Positions 47,236 to 54,675 of a stretch of DNA of 64,000 bases are shown here, piece after piece. The notes below the pieces were generated by a model. The model did no database searches, was not told the DNA's origin, and saw only the letters and a program-made list of their open reading frames with translations. This DNA is from Tabrizicola fusiformis (lineage in GTDB: Bacteria; Pseudomonadota; Alphaproteobacteria; Rhodobacterales; Rhodobacteraceae): positions 1 to 64,000 of the forward strand of contig NZ_JABUHN010000015.1 in assembly GCF_013328815.1 (NCBI RefSeq), written 5' to 3'. Every line of letters starts with the position of its first letter. Positions within the stretch are counted from its first letter, which is position 1. The translations under genes were made by a program, and so were the position numbers.

Positions 47236-48047
47236 GAATTCCGCTCTCGGCCCTTCTGGGCATGATCTTTACCGGCGCCTTCTTTCTGGCAGCGATCTTT
47301 GCTGATTTCATCGCGCCTTATCCGCTGGATGCCGCCGTGGGCGGCGTGTGGGAGGGGCCTTCGGCGCAATACTGGCTGGGCACCGACACCATCGGGCGCG
47401 ATATCCTGAGCCGGATGATCTATGGCGGCCAGATCACCATTTTCGTCGCCACCGCCTCATCTTTGCTGGCCTTTTCGCTGGGGGCCTTTCTGGGCTTTCT
47501 CGCGGCGACGCAAGGCGGCTGGGTGGATCAGCTTCTGTCGCGGCTGGTCGATCTGGTCATGGCGATCCCCTCGCTGATCATCGCGCTGGTGGTGCTGTCG
47601 GTGCTGCCGATCAACCTGACGGTGCTTATTCTGGTGATGGGCATTCTGGATGCGACGCGGGTGTTTCGCCTGTCGCGGGCGGTGGCCGTGGACATCACCG
47701 TGATGGATTACGTCGAGGCGGCCCGCTTGCGGGGTGAGGGAAAGGGATGGGTGATCTTCCGTGAAGTGCTGCCCAATGCGCTCTCACCCTTGGTGGCCGA
47801 ATTCGGGCTGCGCTTCATCTTTGCGGTGCTGTTCATCTCGACCCTGTCCTTCCTTGGTCTTGGCATCCAGCCGCCGCTGGCGGATTGGGGCGGCATGGTC
47901 AAGGAAAACAAGGATGCGCTGGTCTATGGCAAATCCGCCGCTCTGATGCCCGCGCTGGCGATTGCCGCGCTGGCGATTTCGGTGAACCTCGTGGCGGACT
48001 GGATTCTCAGCCGCACCACCAGCCTGAAAGGGGGCCGCGGTGCCTGA
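47232..48047 (+). CDS. ABC transporter permease, DppC type
   Basis: A 271-residue second permease. Hydrophobic segments start at LLGMIFTGAFFLAAIFADFI. The conserved LGTDTIGRDILSRMIYG region and the EAA loop DYVEAARLRGEGKGWVIFRE are typical of DppC/OppC. Overlap by ATGA with the DppB-type gene and by eight bases with the ATPase gene shows tight coupling. Confidence 0.95.
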   Translation: MRIPLSALLGMIFTGAFFLAAIFADFIAPYPLDAAVGGVWEGPSAQYWLGTDTIGRDILSRMIYGGQITIFVATASSLLAFSLGAFLGFLAATQGGWVDQLLSRLVDLVMAIPSLIIALVVLSVLPINLTVLILVMGILDATRVFRLSRAVAVDITVMDYVEAARLRGEGKGWVIFREVLPNALSPLVAEFGLRFIFAVLFISTLSFLGLGIQPPLADWGGMVKENKDALVYGKSAALMPALAIAALAISVNLVADWILSRTTSLKGGRGA

Positions 48048-49674
48048 GACGCTTCTCGAGATCAAGAACCTCAAGATCGAGGCGACATCCTACCCCCCCG
48101 GAGAGCCGCCCCGACATGTCACGCTGGTCGAGGATGTCTCGGTCAGCGTTGAAAAGGGAAAGGTGCTGGGCCTGATCGGTGAATCGGGCGCCGGAAAATC
48201 CACCATCGGCCTTTCTGCCATGGCCTATGGCCGGGGCGGGGTGCGGCTGACGGGCGGGCAGATACTGCTGAACGGCCGCGACATCCGTCAGGCCGGGGCA
48301 GGGGCGCTGCGGGCTCTGCGCGGGCGCGAGGTGACCTATGTCGCGCAATCGGCGGCGGCGGCCTTCAACCCGGCCCGGCGCCTGATGGAGCAGGTGATCG
48401 AAACCTCGCTTTCCCATGGGCTGATGTCCAAGGCCGAGGCCGAGGCGCGGGCGAAAAGCCTGTTTGCCCAGCTTGGCCTGCCCAATCCCGATACATTCGG
48501 CGAGCGTTACCCGCATCAGGTGTCCGGCGGGCAGTTACAGCGGGCCATGACGGCGATGGCGCTGTGCCCGAAACCCGATCTGGTGATCTTTGACGAACCC
48601 ACCACGGCGCTGGATGTGACGACCCAGATTGACGTGCTGGCGGCGATCAAGCGGGCGATCCATGAAACCGGGGTGGCGGCGCTGTATATCACCCATGACC
48701 TTGCGGTTGTGGCACAGGTGGCCGATGACATTCTGGTGCTGCGCCACGGCAAAAAGGTGGAATACGGAACCACCGACCAGATCATCAATACCCCGCGTGA
48801 GGATTATACCCGTGCGCTGGTCTCGGTCCGTTCGATCGACCATGCCGAGAAGGGGCCGGCCGCGCCGGTGCTGTCGGTCGCCAATGTGACCGCGCGCTAT
48901 CGTGGCACCAATTTCGACGTGCTGAAGAATGTCACCGTCGATCTGGCCCCCGGTCAGACGCTGGCGGTGGTGGGCGAAAGCGGCTCGGGCAAATCGACGC
49001 TGGCTCGTGCGATCACCGGCCTGCTGCCGCCCGGTCAGGGTCGCATCACCTTTGCCGGGCGCACGCTTTCGGCCGATCTGGCGGGCCGCACCAAGGATGA
49101 TCTGCGGGAATTGCAGATGATCTACCAGATGGCCGACACCGCGATGAACCCGCGCCAGACGGTCGGCACCATCATCGGCCGCCCGCTTGAGTTCTACTTC
49201 GGCCTCAAGGGCGAGGCGAAACGCAAGCGGCTGCAAGAGCTTCTCGAACAGATCGAGATGGGCAAGGGCTATGAAAACCGCTATCCGGCCGAACTTTCGG
49301 GCGGCCAGAAACAGCGCGTCTGCATCGCCCGGGCGCTGGCGGCGAAGCCAAAGCTGATCATCTGCGACGAGGTGACTTCGGCGCTTGATCCGCTTGTGGC
49401 GGACGGCATCCTGAAGCTGTTGCTGAACCTGCAGGCGCAGGAAGGCGTGGCTTATCTCTTCATCACCCATGACCTTGCCACGGTCCGCGCCATCGCCGAC
49501 CGCATTGCGGTGATGTTCAAGGGGCAGGTGGTCCGCTACGGCCAGAAGAGCGACGTTCTGGCGCCGCCCTTCGACGATTACACCGACCTCCTTCTGTCCT
49601 CGGTGCCCGAAATGCGCCTTGGCTGGCTGGAACAGGTGCTGGCCCACCGCAAGATGGAAAGCGCCGGGAACTGA
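48040..49674 (+). CDS. Fused ABC transporter ATPase (DppD-DppF type)
   Basis: A 544-residue protein with two ATP-binding cassettes. The first has Walker A GESGAGKS, signature VSGGQLQR and Walker B LVIFDEPTTALD. The second has GESGSGKS, LSGGQKQR and LIICDEVTSALD. In most peptide transporters these are separate genes. Translation starts at GTG inside the previous gene. It completes a binding protein, two permeases and ATPase set. A dispersed repeat follows the stop directly. Confidence 0.95.
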   Translation: MPETLLEIKNLKIEATSYPPGEPPRHVTLVEDVSVSVEKGKVLGLIGESGAGKSTIGLSAMAYGRGGVRLTGGQILLNGRDIRQAGAGALRALRGREVTYVAQSAAAAFNPARRLMEQVIETSLSHGLMSKAEAEARAKSLFAQLGLPNPDTFGERYPHQVSGGQLQRAMTAMALCPKPDLVIFDEPTTALDVTTQIDVLAAIKRAIHETGVAALYITHDLAVVAQVADDILVLRHGKKVEYGTTDQIINTPREDYTRALVSVRSIDHAEKGPAAPVLSVANVTARYRGTNFDVLKNVTVDLAPGQTLAVVGESGSGKSTLARAITGLLPPGQGRITFAGRTLSADLAGRTKDDLRELQMIYQMADTAMNPRQTVGTIIGRPLEFYFGLKGEAKRKRLQELLEQIEMGKGYENRYPAELSGGQKQRVCIARALAAKPKLIICDEVTSALDPLVADGILKLLLNLQAQEGVAYLFITHDLATVRAIADRIAVMFKGQVVRYGQKSDVLAPPFDDYTDLLLSSVPEMRLGWLEQVLAHRKMESAGN

Positions 49675-49707
49675 TTTCATCTTGGCCTAAATATCCCCGC
49701 CGGAGGC
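49675..49707 (-). repeat. ATATTT-core repeat, single copy after the ABC ATPase gene
   Basis: Begins TTTCATCTTGGCCTAAATAT right after the TGA and ends CCCGCCGGAGGC. The GC-rich half matches the 39868-39951 and 57506-57538 copies, while the first half matches 38101-38145, linking the two sequence types. Confidence 0.82.
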
Positions 49708-49735
49708 ATCCGCCGCGCGGGGCAAGGAGACCGTG

Positions 49736-50578
49736 ATGCCCAATGGCCGCAAACTGCTGCTGATCATCCTTGATGGCGTGCCCTATGCCAACTGGCGGCG
49801 CCTCTTCGGCAATCTCGAAGGCTGGGTGGCGCAGGGGATGGCGCGGGTCTGGCGGATGCGGGCGACGCTGCCCTCCACCTCGGCCTCCTGCTATGCCTCG
49901 ATCCATACCGGGGTACCGCCGCAGGTGCATCGGGTCTGGGGGAATGAGGCGGTCTATCGGCTGGAGCAACCCGACATCTTCTCGGAATTGTCCAAGGCGG
50001 GGCGGAAAACCGGCGCGGTCACCCACAGTTTCTGGTCGGAATTGTTCAACCGCAGCCCGTTCGATCTGGTCCGCGACATCGAATATGACGAACCGGAAGG
50101 CCCGATCCACCACGGTCGTTTCCACACCATGACCGGCTATGGCAACATCAACCAGATGACGCCCTCGGATGTGGATCTGTTCGCCACGCTGACCCGGCTG
50201 GCCGAGGTGAAGGGGATCGACTACGGCATCCTGCATACCTGCACGCTCGACAGCATGGGGCACCGTTTCTATCACGACTGCGAAGAGATGGATAATGCCT
50301 GCTATGTGATGGATGCGATGCTGGCGCCCTTCCTGCACCGCTGGCGCGCCGCGGGATATGAGGTGATCGTGACCGCCGACCATGGGCAGGATGCCCGCGG
50401 CCATCACGGCGGCACGGGTGAGGCGCAGCAGGATTTCGCCTTCTATTACTTTGGCGACAGCAAGATGCCGGGCAAGGATGTGGTGCTGGACCAGCTTGCG
50501 CTGGCGCCGTCGATCCTGACGCGGCTGGGGGTGTCGGTGCCGCCCTCGATGAAGGCGGCGCCGTTCTTTACCGCCTGA
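49736..50578 (+). CDS. Alkaline-phosphatase-superfamily hydrolase
   Basis: A 280-residue phosphodiesterase/phosphatase-fold protein. Metal-binding and nucleophile positions are seen as LLIILDGVPYANWRR, LPSTSASCYASIHTG (Thr or Ser nucleophile region), LHTCTLDSMGHRFYHD, TADHGQDARGHHGG and the C-terminal LAPSILTRLG. The type I phosphodiesterase/nucleotide pyrophosphatase group is the closest fit. It has no signal peptide, so it is cytoplasmic. AAGGAG precedes the ATG; it lies downstream of the ABC transporter with a repeat between and may belong to the same pathway. Confidence 0.85.
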   Translation: MPNGRKLLLIILDGVPYANWRRLFGNLEGWVAQGMARVWRMRATLPSTSASCYASIHTGVPPQVHRVWGNEAVYRLEQPDIFSELSKAGRKTGAVTHSFWSELFNRSPFDLVRDIEYDEPEGPIHHGRFHTMTGYGNINQMTPSDVDLFATLTRLAEVKGIDYGILHTCTLDSMGHRFYHDCEEMDNACYVMDAMLAPFLHRWRAAGYEVIVTADHGQDARGHHGGTGEAQQDFAFYYFGDSKMPGKDVVLDQLALAPSILTRLGVSVPPSMKAAPFFTA

Positions 50579-50583
50579 TGGTT

Positions 50584-51330
50584 TCAGGCTGCGTAGGTGC
50601 TGCCTTCCTCGTCAAGGATCGCCTTCATCTCGCGCAGGTGCAGCGTGGCAAAGCCCGGGTAGTTTTCCCATTCCTGCGCGGTCTTTTCCGCCACGGCATC
50701 GGGCAGCACGCGCAAGGGTTTGCCGGTTTGCAACGCGCGGATATAGGTCTCGGCCGCGCGTTCGAAGTAATACAGCCGGTTGAAGGTTTCGGCCACCGTG
50801 CGGCCCACCACCAGCACGCCATGGTTGCCCATGATCATCACCGAAATCTTCGGATCGGCCAGCAGTTGGGCACAGCGCGCGCCCTCTTCCTCGAATGCCA
50901 TGCCGCCGTAATGTTCGTCCACCACCTGCCGGTCAAAGAACATCGCGGTGTTCTGGTCGATGGCGGGCAGGCGGCTGTCGGCAAGGCTGGCCAGAACCGT
51001 GGCATGGATGGAATGCACATGCATCAGGCAGCGCGCATGGGGCAGGGCGCGGTGGATGCTGCCATGCAGGCCCCAGGCGGTGGGATCGGGCGCATCGGGG
51101 CGGTTCATCGTCTCGGCGTCGTCCGCGTCCAGCTCCAGAAGGTCGCTGGCCTTGATGCGGGAAAAGTGCCGGCCATTGGGGTTGATCAGGAACCGCGTGC
51201 CTTCGGGGTTTACCGCCAGCGAAAAATGGTTCGCCACCGCCTCATGCATGTTCAGCCGGGCGGTCCAGCGGAAGGCGGCGGCAAGGTCGGCGCGGTCCGC
51301 CTGATGGGTCAGGTTGGCATGGGCGTTCAT
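50584..51330 (-). CDS. Class II aldolase/adducin family protein
   Basis: A 248-residue class II aldolase-fold protein. Zinc ligands are HVHS (LMHVHSIHATVLA) with a further His in MIMGNHGVLVVG, and the N-terminus reads RWTARLNMHEAVANHFSLAV. The family includes fuculose-phosphate aldolases, epimerases and decarboxylases; the substrate cannot be assigned. Its ATG overlaps the esterase gene stop by four bases. Confidence 0.9.
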   Translation of the reverse strand: MNAHANLTHQADRADLAAAFRWTARLNMHEAVANHFSLAVNPEGTRFLINPNGRHFSRIKASDLLELDADDAETMNRPDAPDPTAWGLHGSIHRALPHARCLMHVHSIHATVLASLADSRLPAIDQNTAMFFDRQVVDEHYGGMAFEEEGARCAQLLADPKISVMIMGNHGVLVVGRTVAETFNRLYYFERAAETYIRALQTGKPLRVLPDAVAEKTAQEWENYPGFATLHLREMKAILDEEGSTYAA

Positions 51331-52250
51331 CGGGTCTCTCCTTCGGGCCAATGATCTGCCGCCATGGCGGCAAGGGTGGTGACAATGCGGTCGAAACTGG
51401 CAGCAGCGCGCGGCACGCTGGCGCGGGCGCGCAGATAGCCGTGGACAAGGCCCGGCTCCTGCACCCAGACCGCGCGGCCCCCGGCTGCGGTCAGGCGGGC
51501 AGCATAATCGCGGGCATCATCGGCCAGCGGGTCGCATTCGGCGGAAATCGCCAGCGTCGGCGGCAGACGGCTGAAATCGCGGTCCTGCAAGGGGCTGACG
51601 GTGGCATCGCCTTGCGGCGGCGGGGCGCCGTGGCGGATGTCCTTGTAGAAGAGGACATCATCGCGCGTCAGCATCGGCGCATGGGCATGGGTCAGATAGC
51701 TGCCTTGGTCAGGATCGCCGCCAAGACCGGGATAGATCAGCACCTGGCCCAAAATTGCCGCCCCGCGCAGCGCATGGGCCACGGCGGCACACAGGTTGCC
51801 CCCCGCGCTGTCGCCGCAAAGCAGGATCGGCCCCCCGGCCAGCAGGGCACGGGCCACGGCGCAGGCATCGTCAAAGGCCGCCGGGTGGCGGTGTTCAGGC
51901 GACAGGCGGTAATCGGCGCAGACCACCCGCAGCCCAGTGCGGGCGCAGATTTCGGCGCAGACATCGTCATGGCTTTCAAGCCCCCCCACCACGAAGCCGC
52001 CGCCATGCAGATACAGAACCACCGGCCCCGCCCCGGCGAAATCGCGGCAGGGCACGCCGGCAATCGCATGGTCACGCGCCGTCACCCCGGGCGGATAGCC
52101 GCGATGAAAGGTGCGGCACATGTCGTCATAGATCGCGCGCTGTTCGGCGATAGTCAGACTGGCGGTGTCGGGCGGATAGGCAGCATCGGTCGCCCGGATA
52201 AAGGCCCAGGTCGGGGCGTCGATAAGGCTTTGGTAATCGGGCGCTGCCAT
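51327..52250 (-). CDS. HSL-type alpha/beta hydrolase (esterase/lipase)
   Basis: A 307-residue hormone-sensitive-lipase-like enzyme. The oxyanion motif is LYLHGGGFVVGG, the nucleophile elbow GDSAGGNL, the acid is near SAECDPLADDARDYA, and the His is in PGLVHGYLR. The best start is ATG 52250; a longer in-frame reading would add about 200 residues of unrelated, shadow-like sequence. It is upstream of, and overlaps, the class II aldolase-like gene, so they form a two-gene unit. Confidence 0.9.
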   Translation of the reverse strand: MAAPDYQSLIDAPTWAFIRATDAAYPPDTASLTIAEQRAIYDDMCRTFHRGYPPGVTARDHAIAGVPCRDFAGAGPVVLYLHGGGFVVGGLESHDDVCAEICARTGLRVVCADYRLSPEHRHPAAFDDACAVARALLAGGPILLCGDSAGGNLCAAVAHALRGAAILGQVLIYPGLGGDPDQGSYLTHAHAPMLTRDDVLFYKDIRHGAPPPQGDATVSPLQDRDFSRLPPTLAISAECDPLADDARDYAARLTAAGGRAVWVQEPGLVHGYLRARASVPRAAASFDRIVTTLAAMAADHWPEGETR

Positions 52251-52397
52251 GCTGATGCCTGTGATGCCGGTCTTCGCGCATCGTGACAGGGTTCGCTGTC
52301 TGCGCCTGTCCGGTTGCGACGGAATTGCCGAAAATCGCTCATAGTTTTGCCACACCAGCCCGGCAGAGTCGGCAGGGTCAGGGTCACGGGGGTTATC

Positions 52398-52853
52398 ATG
52401 CAGTTCATCCGGGCAATCGAACAGGAAGAGGCGGCACTCGTCGGTTTCGGCATTCGCGTGCTGCTTTTGACGCGGCAACCGCTTGACGGGCCGATCGTGC
52501 GGCGACTGGCCGGGCTTGGTGGCCGTGTCGCGGTGGAGGAAGAGCTGTTTACCGCGCTCTCCACGGTGATCGACGATCCGGTGGAGTTCGGCCTGTTCGT
52601 GATCGACTGCGATTCGCTCGGCGGGATCGAGGTGGGCCGCAAAGCCTTTGCCATGCTGGGCGAAACCGTGCGGCGGGTGCCGGTCATCCTGATCAGCGCC
52701 GAATGCCGGCAGCAACGCTTCCCCGATGGCCGCGACGCGGCAACCGAACTGCGCGCGCCCCTGTCCAGCGTGTCGCTGCGGGTGGGCTTTGAACATGCGC
52801 TGCGCGACCGTCTGGCGGCGCGCATGATCGGAAATTCGCACAAGGCGGCCTGA
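52398..52853 (+). CDS. Degenerate receiver-like protein
   Basis: A 151-residue protein with a pattern like a CheY receiver: a hydrophobic strand IRVLLLTRQPLDG, then GLFVIDCDSLGG with a possible phospho-acceptor Asp, then VPVILISAECRQ (strand 4 Ser), and ELRAP where strand 5 usually carries Lys-Pro. The early acidic pair is missing, so phosphorylation is uncertain. No output domain follows. ATG 52398 gives a compact protein. It diverges from the esterase gene and converges on cspA. Confidence 0.6.
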   Translation: MQFIRAIEQEEAALVGFGIRVLLLTRQPLDGPIVRRLAGLGGRVAVEEELFTALSTVIDDPVEFGLFVIDCDSLGGIEVGRKAFAMLGETVRRVPVILISAECRQQRFPDGRDAATELRAPLSSVSLRVGFEHALRDRLAARMIGNSHKAA

Positions 52854-52872
52854 AACTGCCTGAGCCAAAATG

Positions 52873-52902
52873 AAAAAGGCGGGCCACCGGGGCCCGCCTT
52901 TT
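52873..52902. terminator. Bidirectional terminator between the receiver-like gene and cspA
   Basis: AAAAGGCGGGCC pairs with GGCCCGCCTTTT around a five-base loop; A-run and T-run flanks suit both strands. Confidence 0.9.
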
Positions 52903-52921
52903 CAATTCTTGAGCAGCGAAA

Positions 52922-53128
52922 TTACGCCAGCGACAGATTGGTCGCCGATTCGCGGCCGTCACGACCGGCTTCGATGTCGAAGGTCACGGCTTGGCCGTCC
53001 TTCAGACCACGCAGGCCAGCGCGCTCCAGCGCGGTGATGTGAACGAACACGTCCTTCTTGCCGCCTTCCGGGGCAATGAAGCCGTAGCCCTTGGTTTCAT
53101 TGAACCATTTCACGGTGCCCTTGGCCAT
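52922..53128 (-). CDS. cspA: Cold-shock-domain protein
   Basis: A 68-residue single cold-shock domain. RNP1 is KGYGFIAP and RNP2 is KDVFVHI, within the canonical start [16 protein letters not shown]. Such proteins bind single-stranded RNA and DNA and unfold message structure. The upstream leader is longer than 100 bases before the next gene, as is common for csp genes, which are often regulated post-transcriptionally, but no known thermosensor motif is clear. It ends at a strong terminator. Confidence 0.96.
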   Translation of the reverse strand: MAKGTVKWFNETKGYGFIAPEGGKKDVFVHITALERAGLRGLKDGQAVTFDIEAGRDGRESATNLSLA

Positions 53129-53294
53129 CGTGAAGTCTCCTCTAGATATGCCGCCCGCGAGATTGCAGCAGCCCGGCACCGTCAGCTTTAGTCGAATGCT
53201 GTGGCCGGAAATCGGAGACAGGGATCGAGTGTAGATAACGTCGCAGGTTGGATATGGGGCCGTTTCCCCGGCGTTTCAAGAAAAATCGGCGCGC

Positions 53295-53489
53295 TCAGAC
53301 GCTTTCGGTCGAAAGCGAAACGGTTTCTTCCCTGCGCCCGCCGCTTGCCAGCAACAACAATGCTGCCACTCCGGCACCGCCCAGAGACCAGACCCCCAAC
53401 CCGGTGACGAAGGGCAGACCGACGGCCCATGTCACCAAGGCAGCCATGAAGCCCAAGCCGCCGCCCAGAATCACCGCGATTGCCGCCAT
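53295..53489 (-). CDS. Small membrane protein, 64 residues
   Basis: Two hydrophobic segments: AAIAVILGGGLGFMAALVTW, then VGLPFVTGLGVWSLGGAGVA with ALLLLASG. The end is charged (GGRREETVSLSTESV). AGGAGGCAACA precedes the ATG, a good ribosome site. Function unknown. It lies between cspA and recR. Confidence 0.65.
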   Translation of the reverse strand: MAAIAVILGGGLGFMAALVTWAVGLPFVTGLGVWSLGGAGVAALLLLASGGRREETVSLSTESV

Positions 53490-53661
53490 TGTTGCCTCCT
53501 GTCCTACCGGACAAGGATTCGGCGTCGATTGCGGCACAACTTGGGCCAAATCTGGGAAAGCTCAAGCGTGTCCGGTTCGATCCGAAGCGAAATTCGCGGC
53601 CCCTCGCGGATGCTCGAAGGCAATTTTCGCTCGCTTGATTTCAAGGGGGCCCGGACAGGCT

Positions 53662-54258
53662 CTAAAACCGCCGCCGCGCCCGCAGCGCCGCACCGATGGT
53701 GCCATCGTCGAGATAGTCCAGCTCTCCGCCGATCGGCACACCCTGCGCCAGCGAGGAAAGCTGCACCGAAGTCGCGGCCAGCGCATCGGCGATGTAATGT
53801 GCCGTGGTCTGGCCATCCACCGTGGCGTTCAGCGCCAGAATGACCTCGCCCACACCGTCTTCGGCCACGCGGCGCAGAAGGCGGGGGATGCCCAACTCCT
53901 CCGGCCCCACCGCGTCCAGCGCCGAAAGCGTGCCGCCCAGCACATGATAGCGCCCCTTGAAGGCGCCGGTCCGCTCCATCGCCCAAAGGTCGGCCACATC
54001 CTCGACCACGCAGATTTCGCCGGTAGCGCGGGCCGGATCGGCGCAGATCGGGCAGATGTCCGCCGTGCCGATGTTGCCGCAGACCGCGCAATCGCGGGCG
54101 TTCAGCGCCACGGTCGCCATGGCCTGGGCCAAGGGGGCCATCAACTGCCCGCGCTTCTTGAGCAAGGCCAGAACCGCGCGCCGGGCCGAGCGGGGGCCAA
54201 GCCCCGGGAGCCGGGCCATCAGCTCGATCAGCGCCTCGATGTCGCGGGTTTCCTCCAT
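53662..54258 (-). CDS. recR: Recombination protein RecR
   Basis: A 198-residue RecR that works with RecF/RecO to load RecA at gaps. The N-terminal helix-hairpin-helix is [16 protein letters not shown], the zinc finger is C-x2-C...C-x2-C ([16 protein letters not shown]), the Toprim domain has [17 protein letters not shown] and [11 protein letters not shown], and the C-terminal motif is [16 protein letters not shown]. The ATG is one base after the ybaB stop, so they are cotranscribed, as in the widespread dnaX-ybaB-recR order. Confidence 0.97.
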   Translation of the reverse strand: MEETRDIEALIELMARLPGLGPRSARRAVLALLKKRGQLMAPLAQAMATVALNARDCAVCGNIGTADICPICADPARATGEICVVEDVADLWAMERTGAFKGRYHVLGGTLSALDAVGPEELGIPRLLRRVAEDGVGEVILALNATVDGQTTAHYIADALAATSVQLSSLAQGVPIGGELDYLDDGTIGAALRARRRF

Positions 54259-54259
54259 C

Positions 54260-54604
54260 TCAGAACGGCAGCGACATGCCGGGCGGCAGGCCCAGCCCCT
54301 CGGCCATCTTTTGCATCTCGCTGGCTTGCCTTCCGGCGGCCTTGGCCTGTGCGTCCTTGATCGCGGCAAGGATCAGATCTTCCAGCACTTCCTTTTCGGT
54401 CGGCACCAGAATCGAAGCGTCGATGTCCAGCCCCGTCACCTCGCCCTTGGCGGTGCAGCGCGCCTTGACCAGACCGGCCCCGGATTCGCCCACCACCACG
54501 ACGCGGGCCAGATCGGCCTGCATCTCGGCCAGTTTCGACTGCATCTCGGTCGCGGCTTTCATCATCTTGGCCATATCGCCAAGCCCGCCCAGCCCTTTCA
54601 GCAT
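54260..54604 (-). CDS. ybaB: YbaB/EbfC family nucleoid-associated protein
   Basis: A 114-residue DNA-binding protein. The N-terminal helix [20 protein letters not shown] and the beta core [19 protein letters not shown] then [16 protein letters not shown] are typical. I use ATG 54604, eight bases after AGGAG; an ATG two codons earlier sits too close to that site. It lies between dnaX and recR. Confidence 0.95.
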   Translation of the reverse strand: MLKGLGGLGDMAKMMKAATEMQSKLAEMQADLARVVVVGESGAGLVKARCTAKGEVTGLDIDASILVPTEKEVLEDLILAAIKDAQAKAAGRQASEMQKMAEGLGLPPGMSLPF

Positions 54605-54651
54605 CGCCATATCTCCTCAAATCATGCGTCCAAGATAGGCGTCGCCCGCGG

Positions 54652-54675
54652 GATGGGCAATATTGCCCATCCTAC
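54652..54675. repeat. REP-like palindrome abutting the dnaX stop codon (type C)
   Basis: GATGGGCAATATTGCCCATC is a perfect 20-base palindrome, followed by CTAC (GTAG on the other strand). The TAG stop of dnaX is part of the GTAG foot. Confidence 0.72.
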
